Of a stretch of 64,000 nt of DNA, positions 36,012 through 44,326 are shown in pieces. This stretch comes from Bdellovibrio bacteriovorus W (GTDB lineage Bacteria; Bdellovibrionota; Bdellovibrionia; Bdellovibrionales; Bdellovibrionaceae). The DNA lies in contig CP002190.1 of assembly GCA_000525675.1 (NCBI GenBank), positions 1,364,001-1,428,000 on the forward strand. The letters are read 5' to 3'. How positions within the stretch are numbered: position 1 is the stretch's first letter; the number at the start of each line of letters is the position of its first letter. The notes under the pieces were generated by a model that ran no database searches, was not told the DNA's origin, and worked only from the letters and a program-made list of their open reading frames with translations. A program made the translations under genes and the position numbers.

Positions 36012-36938
36012 CTAAATTTTCTTTAAAAGCTCACCCAAGATTTGAATCTGTTGCAGAGGATGCTTTCCCACTTTATCAATCATGAGTTTCTTAGCTGCTT
36101 CTAAGCGAGGAACGCCTTCAAAAGTGATCAAGCGATCTAAGGCATTGGCAGTGGAGACTAAAACAGTCAAAGGATCTTGATCTTTTTCTCGCAGGCTCAA
36201 AGGGCCCGAGCCATCAATGGTTTCTTCGTGTTGAGAAATAATGCTGATCACTGTTTGGTCAAAGTGTTTTTTATCTTGTACTAGTGAAGCTCCATGTTTT
36301 GGATGTTGCATCCAAATAGCTTTGTCTGCAGCGGACATTGAAGAAATCGGTTGAGTCAGAATCAGTGGCGATTGGTGGTGTCCGTAATCATGAAGGAGCG
36401 ATCCTAAGACAAGAAGTTGTAAACGCTTAGGATCATCAATCCCCATGCGCTGAGCAAGCCCTAGCGCCAGAGTTGCCACTGCAACACCATGATGAGAGAT
36501 GTCCTTATCGGTGTTTTCAAGCTTCATGATCGCGCCTAAGGCATTGCTATTGTTGAGAATGAAATCGGCATATTTGCCGGCGGCATCCTTAGCCAATCCA
36601 TAGGAAACTTCATTCTCTGGATTTTCAAAGACCTCTTCCACATTGCTTTGTTGCGAGCCATGGATGATCTCTGTGCGCGATTGAATATCGCGATTGGACT
36701 TTGGATCATAGGCAGACTCAATGTTTTGTTGAAGATAGTTTCGGTAACGCTGTTCTTCATCCGTCAGGATGTACATTTTACGAAGCTTTTTGTCTTTAAG
36801 GCGCTGAAGACGATCCCCCTCAAAGGAGTCGCCACGACGAAGATAGAGGACCATCTTGTCGTTGATTCGGATATAAGTGTTAAATTCGATCTTCTGATCA
36901 CCGCGCAGGGTGCTGACTCGAATTGAGACGTATTCCAT
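36012..36938 (-). CDS. HD-GYP-like phosphohydrolase with altered GYP motif
   Basis: 308 residues. Residues about 8-70 are a domain shared with the other two HD-GYP relatives in this window. The catalytic domain keeps HH (149-150), LLHDYGH (183-184 HD), QHP (212) and SQHE (237-238), so the metal ligands look intact. The diagnostic GYP is DGSGP (242-246), so the motif that grips c-di-GMP is lost. It may be active on another phosphoester. It is divergent from a small Hpt-like protein at 36974. Confidence 0.8.
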   Translation of the reverse strand: MEYVSIRVSTLRGDQKIEFNTYIRINDKMVLYLRRGDSFEGDRLQRLKDKKLRKMYILTDEEQRYRNYLQQNIESAYDPKSNRDIQSRTEIIHGSQQSNVEEVFENPENEVSYGLAKDAAGKYADFILNNSNALGAIMKLENTDKDISHHGVAVATLALGLAQRMGIDDPKRLQLLVLGSLLHDYGHHQSPLILTQPISSMSAADKAIWMQHPKHGASLVQDKKHFDQTVISIISQHEETIDGSGPLSLREKDQDPLTVLVSTANALDRLITFEGVPRLEAAKKLMIDKVGKHPLQQIQILGELLKKI

Positions 36939-36973
36939 TGATCAGAACATCCTTTAGTTGGTAACGTATTCAC

Positions 36974-37486
36974 ATGGCATTAGACATAGAAATTGTAAAA
37001 GATTTTGTAGATGAATCAAAGTCCTTAATCGAAGAGATGATGGAAATCCTCGAAAAAGCCGAGGGGGACTATTCGCAAGTGGCTCTTTTAGCGACATATG
37101 GGAACCTTGTGGATCGAATCATGGGAGGCGCGAAAAGTCTTGCAGAGCTTTCTCGTGATGAGCACGCGGTACATATGATTGCGGACTACTCAGCGCTTTG
37201 TAAAGCTGTTGGTTATAAGACATCACAAATTGAAGAAAACGAATCCTTTTACAACGTCTGCGTAGGTTTGCTTTTTGATGCGACAGAGACGCTAGAGTTT
37301 CTTGTCGATAATATTGAAAAATCACCGCAAAGGTTGCGTGAGTCTATCACAACGGCCTTTATTGATCGCGTGCGCTGGGTCTCTCACAAATTCAATGAAG
37401 CTTATTCAATGAGTGTTGGTACGGGGGATGCGAACAGTATGGCGCAAGCCGAGATTGATTCTCTTTTGAAAAAATTAGGTCTTTAG
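36974..37486 (+). CDS. Hpt-like helical protein of unknown function
   Basis: 170 residues, all helix by composition. FVDESKSLIEEMMEILEKAE followed by TYGNLVDRIMGGAKSLAELS resembles the Hpt domain of CheA (helix pair, then AHSIKGGA), but the phospho-accepting His is missing. It may be a pseudo-Hpt or CheC/CheX-like adaptor. It is divergent from the HD-GYP-like gene at 36938 (35 nt apart), so both could share regulation. The start ATG has no strong Shine-Dalgarno. Confidence 0.62.
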   Translation: MALDIEIVKDFVDESKSLIEEMMEILEKAEGDYSQVALLATYGNLVDRIMGGAKSLAELSRDEHAVHMIADYSALCKAVGYKTSQIEENESFYNVCVGLLFDATETLEFLVDNIEKSPQRLRESITTAFIDRVRWVSHKFNEAYSMSVGTGDANSMAQAEIDSLLKKLGL

Positions 37487-37490
37487 AAAT

Positions 37491-38540
37491 CTATCCGTTG
37501 AGTTGATCGAGAGTCCATTGAGCCAACTCCCCCAGTTTTTCATGGTCTAAGAGGGGAATAATAGCATCTTCAAGCCCTGTGAGTTTGCGATTCGCAATAA
37601 CGATCAGGGCATTTCTTTTTAAACCAAAAGATCCTGCTCTGGCTAAGGGAGTTCCTAAGAAGTCCTTGCTGAGTTTCTTGCCGGAAGATTCTAAAATATA
37701 GCGCATTTCTTTTATAAGTTTTTCTTCATGATCTTCACTTATCTCTTCGATGAGGTGAGTGCTTAATTGATTTTTAAAAACCTTCTGATTCCAAGGGCAG
37801 GTGGTTTGACAAAGGTCGCAGCCAAAAAACCAATCGCCTATTTTCTCGCGAAGATCTGGCGCGGGAACATTGCGAGACTCGATTGTTAAGTAGGAGATGC
37901 AACGACTTGCATCCATTTTTTGCGGAGCTATCAGAGCTTCGGTGGGGCAGATGTCTATACAGCGAGTGCATTTGCCGCAAAAATCAGGGAGCGGAGCGAT
38001 GTTCGCTTCAAAACTCAAAGAAGTGATGATCTCACCAATGAAAAACAAGCTGCCTTTTTTCGGATGGATAATGCAGGTGTTTTTTCCATACCAACCAAGG
38101 CCTGCGCGTTGTGCAAGGTCGCGCTCGAGTAAGGGGCTAGAGTCCGTAAACGCTAAAAACTCTTCGCTAGGAAAAAGACCTTTAAGCTCATTGCAGAGCT
38201 CTTGCATTCGCCCACGAAACCAAAAGTGGTAATCCATACCTTTTGAATACATACTCATGCGCGCCGCTTCTAGGGGTGGGTTCTCTTGAGGTTCTGGATG
38301 GGGGAAGTAGGGCATAGCAAAGACAAGGCAGGATCTTGCTTCGGGCCATTTTGATTGGGGGTTTTCTTTTATGGATGCGTGCTCTTTGAGGTAGTTCATA
38401 CTGCCGTAAAGATTTTCGTTCAGCCACGATTGGTAAAAGTCGAAAGTGAGGGGGCGCGCAAGCTTGGCAATTCCAAAATGCGAAAAGCCAGTGTCACTAA
38501 GACGGCTTTCTATGAATTGCGTTATCTCTTGAGCGTTCAC
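37491..38540 (-). CDS. queG: Epoxyqueuosine reductase
   Basis: 349 residues. Two ferredoxin-type cluster motifs (CGKCTRCIDICPTEAL around 188-203, and FGCDLCQTTCPWN around 243-255) and TFDFYQSWL... with ERDLAQRAGLGWYGKNTC fit QueG. It reduces epoxyqueuosine to queuosine in tRNA using a cobalamin. GTG at 38540 is chosen because AAGGAAAG lies 7 nt upstream; a TTG six codons earlier is less likely. It is divergent from the CCA-adding enzyme gene. Confidence 0.94.
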   Translation of the reverse strand: MNAQEITQFIESRLSDTGFSHFGIAKLARPLTFDFYQSWLNENLYGSMNYLKEHASIKENPQSKWPEARSCLVFAMPYFPHPEPQENPPLEAARMSMYSKGMDYHFWFRGRMQELCNELKGLFPSEEFLAFTDSSPLLERDLAQRAGLGWYGKNTCIIHPKKGSLFFIGEIITSLSFEANIAPLPDFCGKCTRCIDICPTEALIAPQKMDASRCISYLTIESRNVPAPDLREKIGDWFFGCDLCQTTCPWNQKVFKNQLSTHLIEEISEDHEEKLIKEMRYILESSGKKLSKDFLGTPLARAGSFGLKRNALIVIANRKLTGLEDAIIPLLDHEKLGELAQWTLDQLNG

Positions 38541-38584
38541 GATAAGACTTTCCTTCAACTCTGTTTTTTTCTACAATCAAGCTT

Positions 38585-39793
38585 ATGAATATCGAAAAAA
38601 TCCTCAGTACTCACCCTCAATGGGAGGCTGTGCAAAAAATCTATCATAGGCTGAATGCCGAAGGTTATAAAGCCTTTTTGGCGGGTGGCTGCGTGCGAGA
38701 TGCTCTTCTGGGAGTGCCGGCAAGGGATTTAGATATTGCTACAGATGCAGAGCCCGCAGTTGTTGAAAGCCTATTTTCAAAAACAGTCGGGGTGGGGAAG
38801 ATCTTTGGGGTGATTCGAGTCTTAGATTATGGCTCCGATATTGAAGTAGCGACCTTTCGAACAGATGGAAAGTACCTTGATGGGCGACGCCCAGAAGGGG
38901 TTCATTTTTCCAGTCCTAAAGAAGATGCTCAGCGCCGAGATTTTACCGTGAATGCCTTGTTTTACGATTTCGCTTCTCAGCAGGTGATTGACTATGTTGA
39001 TGGACAAAAAGATCTCCAGTTAAAGATCTTAAAAACTGTGGGGCGACCTGAAGATCGTTTTAAGGAAGATCATCTAAGAATTCTGCGGGCCGTCCGCTTT
39101 GTCGCTCAGTTAGACTTTTCTTTAGAAGCCGAAACTTCGAAGGCAGTGCGAGGCATGGCATCGGCCGTCACGACGGTCAGCTCCGAAAGAATCTCTGAAG
39201 AGCTGGTTAAATTGTTATCGAGTCAGCATGTAAAAAAAGGCCTGGAAGCATTGCAAGAGCATGAATTGATGCGGGTGCTGTTTCCGTTTCGCCAAGGTGA
39301 TGTGAGTTGGCAGGCCCCAAAGGGGGCTTTGAATAGTTATGAGTTGCTCACTTTGTTTTTTGAACCCTGCCCTAGGAGTGAACTCAGTGAGAGATTAAAG
39401 TCATTGAAGTTATCCGTAAAGGCGATGCGTTTTATTGAAAACTCTTTGAAAGTTTTAAAAGATCCAACGGAGTTTTTTGCGATGACGCAAGGACGGCAAT
39501 TGGAAAAACTTTCTGTAGAGGGAGTTTCGTTTGCGTTGCGCTGCCTCCGTGACAGGCAAAGAGAGAGCTTTTATAAGCAGGCAGAGTTCTTGTTGAAGAC
39601 TTTCAAACAGTGGAATTCAGAGCTGCCAGCACGATGGGTAAATGGCGAAGACTTAAGGTCAGCGGTGCAAGGGCCATTATTGGGAGAAGCTCTGCAAGAC
39701 GTCTATGAACGCCAGCTTGAAGGAAGGTTTCAGAATCCACAGGATGCTTTAAAGTGGGTTCGCGAGAAGTATGTTAAGGGAGTGTCTTCATGA
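38585..39793 (+). CDS. CCA tRNA nucleotidyltransferase / poly(A) polymerase family
   Basis: 402 residues. The nucleotidyltransferase core is FLAGGCVRDALLGVPARDLDIATDAEP with the catalytic Asp pair; RRDFTVNALFYD, EDRFKEDHLRILRAVRFVAQLDF are the class II head-domain marks. It adds or repairs CCA on tRNA 3' ends, or polyadenylates RNA; the class II proteins are hard to separate by eye. Its stop codon overlaps the RDD gene start (ATGA). Confidence 0.9.
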   Translation: MNIEKILSTHPQWEAVQKIYHRLNAEGYKAFLAGGCVRDALLGVPARDLDIATDAEPAVVESLFSKTVGVGKIFGVIRVLDYGSDIEVATFRTDGKYLDGRRPEGVHFSSPKEDAQRRDFTVNALFYDFASQQVIDYVDGQKDLQLKILKTVGRPEDRFKEDHLRILRAVRFVAQLDFSLEAETSKAVRGMASAVTTVSSERISEELVKLLSSQHVKKGLEALQEHELMRVLFPFRQGDVSWQAPKGALNSYELLTLFFEPCPRSELSERLKSLKLSVKAMRFIENSLKVLKDPTEFFAMTQGRQLEKLSVEGVSFALRCLRDRQRESFYKQAEFLLKTFKQWNSELPARWVNGEDLRSAVQGPLLGEALQDVYERQLEGRFQNPQDALKWVREKYVKGVSS

Positions 39794-40329
39794 TTCAAAC
39801 ACCGAAAAGCTCGACACGGCTGAATGCATTTATCATAGATAGTATCTTACGTTGGATCATGGTTTTGCCTTTCTTGAGGCCTCTGTGGGGAGTTCTTGAA
39901 GAAGAAGAGATCAGCATATCTTTGTGGTATGTGATCTTTATTGCTCTATTTTGGCTGATCTATGACTTCGTCTTTTTAGCCCTGTTTCAAGCAACTCCAG
40001 GTAAGATTTTAATGAGCTTGCGCGTGGACTCTAAAGAGGGAAAAGAGCTAACTTGGCAGCAGGCTTTTTTGAGAGTTTTTGCGACTCGTATGACTTTCTT
40101 TTTGGGAATAGGTCTTTATGCGACAGCTTTATTTTCCAAGGAGCGGCGTCATCTCTTTGATTGGTTTGCAGAAACGAAAGTGATTACTGAAAAACCTGTT
40201 CAAGAAGAGTTTCGCAAACATTGGGTTTTTGGAACCTTAGTCATTTTGTTTTATTTGAGTGATGGTCTATTTTATTCAGCAGCGCTCATGTCTAACATAG
40301 ACTGGAAGAATTTTATTCTGACTTTTTAA
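39790..40329 (+). CDS. RDD family membrane protein
   Basis: 179 residues with about three or four hydrophobic segments. The N-terminal STRLNAFIIDSILRWIMV and ATPGKILMSLRVDSKEGKELTWQQAFLRV fit RDD proteins, whose function is mostly unknown. It is translationally coupled to the CCA-adding enzyme. A weak hairpin AAACCCT / AGGGTTT follows at 40339-40357 and may end this gene and the convergent HD-GYP gene. Confidence 0.83.
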   Translation: MIQTPKSSTRLNAFIIDSILRWIMVLPFLRPLWGVLEEEEISISLWYVIFIALFWLIYDFVFLALFQATPGKILMSLRVDSKEGKELTWQQAFLRVFATRMTFFLGIGLYATALFSKERRHLFDWFAETKVITEKPVQEEFRKHWVFGTLVILFYLSDGLFYSAALMSNIDWKNFILTF

Positions 40330-40366
40330 GAAGGGTTGAAACCCTGCTTTAGGGTTTACTTGAAGT

Positions 40367-41743
40367 CTAGAGAGACAAGCTAGCCGCTTTTTTTGCTATT
40401 CCCGTTGAAATAAGAAGATCCGTTTCATTCTTACCAGAGATCACATCGTCTTTAAGTGTTTCAATGGCGTCCATCGGTGTTTTGCCTTTTATATCATCAT
40501 CGAGTGACGTCAGTTGTAAGAAGCTAAACGAATAAATAAGAAGCTTTCCGAGGTCAGAGATTCCATCGTTGGTAAGAAAACGGGGAAAACCTTTGCCGTT
40601 GGATTTTTCTCGGTGTTGAGCGATCGCATCAGCAACAGCCGCTGAGATCGGAACTTTTTTGGTTTTAATCATATTCACAGAGCGGTCAGGATAGAGTCTA
40701 AACTGCATATCATCTTCTGGAGTCAGCTCTGGCTCAGTGAAAACTGAAGATGGAAGTTGTGAAAGGCCGATATTGTGGAGAAGGCCTGCAATAGCGGCAT
40801 CTTCTCTTTTTTCAAGCGGCCAACCCAATACCTGAGCAAAGAAAGCGCCATAAGCTGCCATGCAAATGCAGTCATGGTAAAGAGTGCGTGTGTTGCCAGA
40901 ATATCTAAAGATCTCTTGAAAAGCTTCTGTGGCAGAGTTTTCTTTGAGAAGATCGAGATCCTGAATGATGTTTTTGCAGCTCTCCAGAATCTCGCGTCCT
41001 TCGGTAAAGTCCGTTGTTCCGCCGTTTAGGAATCTTGACATAAAATGATAGATCGTTTTTTTAGACCGATGAAACTTTTCTGTCATAGAAACGGGGATTG
41101 AAGAGTTTCTAAAACTCATCACCGTGCGCGCATACTCAAAAAACTCTTTTCTTTGAGTTTTTTTGATATACATCTGCTGACTCAGGCTTTTGAACTTGTC
41201 GATGTGCTTTTGCTCAACTCGGTCACCAGCGCGACGCAAGAGTACTGTTTTGCGATTAGCAGGCAGGTGAACGTAGATATCAAAGTTGATATCCATTTCT
41301 GGTTCCATATCGCGCAAATCAACAGGCATCAATGCAGTGATTGGAATGTGATCACCTGAAATGTCGACGGGAGCTAAATCAAGAACCATGTCCGATAAAA
41401 ACTCTCGGTCAAAATGGAGATGCATTACTTCATCAGCGCCATTCTTCTTAATCAACTTAAAGTCGATACCCATTTCAGAAGTGTGAAGAACAATGACCTT
41501 GCAATCGGGGAAGGTCATTTTGGTCGATTGAGTCCACTCATTGGCGATCGTGTTGCCTTTACGGCCATCTAGAATCGCTAGTTTCGGGGTATACTCTGCC
41601 TCTAAGACTTGATCGATGGCAGAGGCGTGGTGGAGTTTGTATGGATAAAACCCATCTAGAATCCCAGCAACGGTATCTAAGAAGGAAGTCTCTGGACTTC
41701 CCACTAAGACATCGACGCTAGGATTGTTATGGGTATTACTCAT
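40367..41743 (-). CDS. Degenerate HD-GYP protein with receiver-like N terminus
   Basis: 458 residues. The N-terminal part (about 10-130) has a worn receiver pattern (VDVLVGSPETSF, KLAILDGRKGN, KVIVLHTS). Residues about 152-204 are the shared extra domain (FDIYVHLPANRKTVLLRR ... MYIKKTQRKEFFEY). The HD-GYP-like domain has LLHNIGLSQLP (HD is HN, 323-324), YPDRSV in place of HPxxS, and QHREKSNGKGFP (GYP is GFP). Enzyme activity is unlikely. It overlaps cheX by 4 nt and is the last gene of a cheY-cheX operon. Confidence 0.8.
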   Translation of the reverse strand: MSNTHNNPSVDVLVGSPETSFLDTVAGILDGFYPYKLHHASAIDQVLEAEYTPKLAILDGRKGNTIANEWTQSTKMTFPDCKVIVLHTSEMGIDFKLIKKNGADEVMHLHFDREFLSDMVLDLAPVDISGDHIPITALMPVDLRDMEPEMDINFDIYVHLPANRKTVLLRRAGDRVEQKHIDKFKSLSQQMYIKKTQRKEFFEYARTVMSFRNSSIPVSMTEKFHRSKKTIYHFMSRFLNGGTTDFTEGREILESCKNIIQDLDLLKENSATEAFQEIFRYSGNTRTLYHDCICMAAYGAFFAQVLGWPLEKREDAAIAGLLHNIGLSQLPSSVFTEPELTPEDDMQFRLYPDRSVNMIKTKKVPISAAVADAIAQHREKSNGKGFPRFLTNDGISDLGKLLIYSFSFLQLTSLDDDIKGKTPMDAIETLKDDVISGKNETDLLISTGIAKKAASLSL

Positions 41744-42237
41744 TGAACAGAAATTTCTACGTAGAAAGTCGCGTTGTTTGGCAGATTAAAAGGGATTACT
41801 AAAGTTGCGCCTTTATCTGCTTGAGTGATTTTAAAATCACCAGAGATCACAGTCGGGATGGCCATTTCAAATTTGTATCCCAATTGATTCAAGCTTGTCT
41901 TTGCGCATCCATAAATCATATTGGTCATTTCGCCAACGGCATCGGAAACTTCGTGATTAATCTCTGTGTACTTTTCTCCCAACATATTTTCAAGAATGTG
42001 GAAGATGCTATCTCGACCATAGCTAATAACAAGAGTGCCTTTAAGGGGTGGAGCAACCATTCCCACCATGCCAGCAATCTCGCCTTTGCATTTGAATTCC
42101 CTCTCGATGAAAGGTTTTCCTGGCTGGGCGTCAGTCTGAGCCATGGTCTTAAGTGTTGTCGTTACGCCCTCTACAAAGGCGGTAATTAATTTTTTATCAA
42201 AGAGTGGATTGAGGGGTTCAATTTTTGGTGCGCCCAT
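41740..42237 (-). CDS. cheX: CheX-like phosphatase domain protein
   Basis: 165 residues. The CheC/CheX motif DAVGEMTNMIYG carries the catalytic Glu103 and Asn106 pair; EIAGMVGM and LEGTLVISY-type strands (KGTLVISYGRD) fit. CheX dephosphorylates CheY-P. It lies 12 nt after the cheY stop codon and overlaps the HD-GYP gene by 4 nt, so the three genes form one operon and probably one signalling module. Confidence 0.9.
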   Translation of the reverse strand: MGAPKIEPLNPLFDKKLITAFVEGVTTTLKTMAQTDAQPGKPFIEREFKCKGEIAGMVGMVAPPLKGTLVISYGRDSIFHILENMLGEKYTEINHEVSDAVGEMTNMIYGCAKTSLNQLGYKFEMAIPTVISGDFKITQADKGATLVIPFNLPNNATFYVEISVQ

Positions 42238-42249
42238 TTAAAGTTCCTC

Positions 42250-42675
42250 TTAAGATGCTTTCGCTGTTGCTTGTGGGTTGTGTTTTGCCCAGACTCTTTC
42301 CATCTTGGCTTTCAATGTTGCAGAGTTAAATGGTTTCACCACGTAGTCTGACACTCCGGCTTTAGCCGCCTCAAGAATATGTTTTTGTTCAGACTCTGCA
42401 GTTACCAGCATAAAAGGAGTGGATTTGAAGCGAGGGTCGGCTTTGCAGGCCTTTAAAAGGTCAATTCCTTGCATTCCAGGCATGTTCCAGTCCGAAATTA
42501 CAAAGCTGTATGGTTGCCCTGCGTCGTGAGCAGACTGAATAAGTGGAAGAGCCGTTTTGCCGTCATCGGCCTCGTCGATATTTGAGTAGCCAAGCTCATT
42601 AAGTACTTTTTTAATGATTTTTCGCATAGTTGCGAAGTCATCGACGACTAAAAAACGCGCCTCTTTCGGAAACAT
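42250..42675 (-). CDS. cheY: CheY-like single-domain response regulator
   Basis: 141 residues. Receiver residues are complete: Asp12-Asp13 in LVVDDFATMRK, phosphoacceptor Asp62 in VISDWNMPGMQG, Thr92 in VTAESEQ and Lys114 in YVVKPF. The ATG at 42675 follows AGGAG; a longer frame from 42711 is not needed. It is the first gene of the cheY-cheX-HD-GYP operon. The output could be motility or the degenerate HD-GYP protein (inference). Confidence 0.93.
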   Translation of the reverse strand: MFPKEARFLVVDDFATMRKIIKKVLNELGYSNIDEADDGKTALPLIQSAHDAGQPYSFVISDWNMPGMQGIDLLKACKADPRFKSTPFMLVTAESEQKHILEAAKAGVSDYVVKPFNSATLKAKMERVWAKHNPQATAKAS

Positions 42676-42885
42676 AATAACTCCTGTGCATGTTGTTTGT
42701 GTAAAATTCACATGCTTATCGGTCTAGTTTTTTAAAACTAGAGTCCAAAGCTATTGCGGAAATCCTAAAAGCTTGTCAGACTTTATTACAGGTGGTCTTG
42801 CTACACATGGACATGAGTCCTAGGTAGCGTAGGTTTAGTTTAGTGTGTGTTTTTAAAACAAACAATTTAGCGGGAGGGAGCAAGG

Positions 42886-43281
42886 ATGCTCAGAGATGTC
42901 CTCATTCAAAAAGGTCTTTCAAACAGAGAAGCAGAAGTTGCTGAGCTTGTTTCTAAAGGCTTGTCCAACAAGGAAGTTGCGAATCAGCTTTTTGTTACTG
43001 AAAAAACAGTAAAATTTCACCTTACAAACATCTATAAAAAGATGAACGTGAAATCTCGTGCACAACTTATCGTATGGTGCTTACCTCACCTTGGTTTTGT
43101 TGAAACTGAAGTGCGCGCTGAGAGCAACAATCAGAATGCAGCCTCTGCATCTGCTTACAATAATAACAATACAACTCAAACGATTCCTGCTGGTTCTGCA
43201 ACTGTTGCAGGGACGACAACTCTTCCAGGTGGTGGAATGAACCGTAACGGTAATTCTGACATCGGTATGGGTGGAATCTAA
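42886..43281 (+). CDS. Stand-alone LuxR-type HTH protein with low-complexity tail
   Basis: 131 residues. The whole N-terminal half is a LuxR/GerE HTH (SNREAEVAELVSKGLSNKEV, then LFVTEKTVKFHLTNIYKKMNVKSRAQ). There is no sensory or receiver domain. The last 55 residues are rich in Asn, Thr, Ser and Gly (AYNNNNTTQTIPAGSATVAG, then GGGMNRNGN), probably disordered. It may act as a GerE-like DNA-binding protein. A Shine-Dalgarno (GGGAGG) lies upstream; divergent from the cheY operon. Confidence 0.86.
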   Translation: MLRDVLIQKGLSNREAEVAELVSKGLSNKEVANQLFVTEKTVKFHLTNIYKKMNVKSRAQLIVWCLPHLGFVETEVRAESNNQNAASASAYNNNNTTQTIPAGSATVAGTTTLPGGGMNRNGNSDIGMGGI

Positions 43282-43309
43282 TTAGCTTGTAATTAGCTGA
43301 TAGATTTTG

Positions 43310-43357
43310 AAGCGCAGCTCGAAGGGTGTTAAACTCTTTCGGACTGCGCTTTTTTTA
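43310..43357 (+). terminator. Terminator of LuxR-type gene
   Basis: AGCGCAG (43311-43317) pairs with CTGCGCT (43344-43350), followed by seven T; an inner CGAAGG/CTTTCG pairing may extend the stem. If translated upstream of the thioesterase ATG it gives a spurious signal-like peptide. Confidence 0.82.
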
Positions 43358-43378
43358 TTTGTGCTTACGGGAGTTTTT

Positions 43379-43852
43379 ATGCAAGCAAAACCAGTTTCTG
43401 CATCTCAAGTGACGATGACTCAATTAGTTCTTCCTTCTCATACAAATGCCATGGGCAGTGTTTTCGGTGGAACGATCATGTCGTGGATTGATATTGCAGC
43501 AGCAATTGCAGCGCAAAGACATTCTAATAAGGAAGTGGTCACAGCAAGCATTGATAAGCTGGATTTTGTGGCGCCGGTTTATATCGGATGGGTTGTGAAC
43601 TTAAAAGCCAGTGTGAATTTCACTTCGAGAACTTCTATGGAAGTGGGGATTCGTGTTGAGGCGGAAAATCCTAAAACAGGTGAGATGTTTCATACGGCCT
43701 CTGCTTATACGACTTTTGTGGCTCTCGGCTCGAATGGTAAGCCAACGCAGATTCCAGAACTTGAATTGGAGTCAGAGGTGGATCGTCGTAGATTTGAAGC
43801 GGCAAAGGTTCGCAGACAAGTTCGCCTTGAACAAAAAAAAAGCCCTAAATAG
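43379..43852 (+). CDS. Acyl-CoA thioesterase (hot-dog fold, YciA/ACOT type)
   Basis: 157 residues. The hot-dog motif MTQLVLPSHTNAMGSVFGG TIMSWID (split) and TASIDKLDFVAPV with the catalytic Asp region fit YciA-like enzymes, which hydrolyse acyl-CoA to free acid. ATG at 43379 follows GGGAG; a longer frame from 43307 would translate the upstream terminator and add an apparent signal peptide, which is probably an artefact. It ends in a terminator that includes the stop codon. Confidence 0.86.
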   Translation: MQAKPVSASQVTMTQLVLPSHTNAMGSVFGGTIMSWIDIAAAIAAQRHSNKEVVTASIDKLDFVAPVYIGWVVNLKASVNFTSRTSMEVGIRVEAENPKTGEMFHTASAYTTFVALGSNGKPTQIPELELESEVDRRRFEAAKVRRQVRLEQKKSPK

Positions 43853-43863
43853 GGCTTTTTTCT
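43836..43863 (+). terminator. Terminator overlapping thioesterase stop codon
   Basis: AGCCCT (43841-43846) pairs with AGGGCT (43851-43856), embedded in A and T runs. The stop codon TAG (43850-43852) lies inside the hairpin. Confidence 0.82.
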
Positions 43864-43888
43864 TTTAACGAGTTCTCGTTTTTTAAAA

Positions 43889-44326
43889 CTATTTACAAAG
43901 AACCTTAATCCATTCGATTGTTTCTTTGGCTTGTTTGGTAAGCGGTGGGTTTTCACCTCTTCCCATGCTGTCGCCAGCTTCGACGGACAGGCGGGCTTGG
44001 CCACATTTTTCCGCGTTGGGTTTGCTTTGTTCTTTGGCGAGAGTGAAAGCGGGCTCTAGGGTTTCAAAGAGTAAAGAGATATCTTTTTCGATAGAGCCAG
44101 CCTCGTCTGGAGTTTCTTTTTCGAATTCATCCAGGGATTTTTTAAAATCTGTTTCTAGCTCAAGAATCAGTTGAGTTCTTTTGTTAAAGTTCTTTTCTTT
44201 GCTCGCTTTTTTGTGAAGCTCTTTAGAAGCCTTATAGAAATCTTCCACGGAGACAAACTCCGCTTTTTCTTTTGCAAAAGCCAAGGAACAAGTTAGGAGT
44301 GTGGCAATCAGGATTACTCGACGCAT
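43889..44326 (-). CDS. Exported helical protein of unknown function
   Basis: 145 residues with a signal peptide (VILIATLLTCSLAFA). The mature part is mostly charged helix (FYKASKELHKKASKEKNF, LELETDFKKSLDEFEKE) with one Cys pair (EKCGQAR and VLCK). No family is recognised. Its start overlaps the stop of the upstream transglycosylase-like gene by 13 nt, so both probably form one operon. Confidence 0.65.
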   Translation of the reverse strand: MRRVILIATLLTCSLAFAKEKAEFVSVEDFYKASKELHKKASKEKNFNKRTQLILELETDFKKSLDEFEKETPDEAGSIEKDISLLFETLEPAFTLAKEQSKPNAEKCGQARLSVEAGDSMGRGENPPLTKQAKETIEWIKVLCK

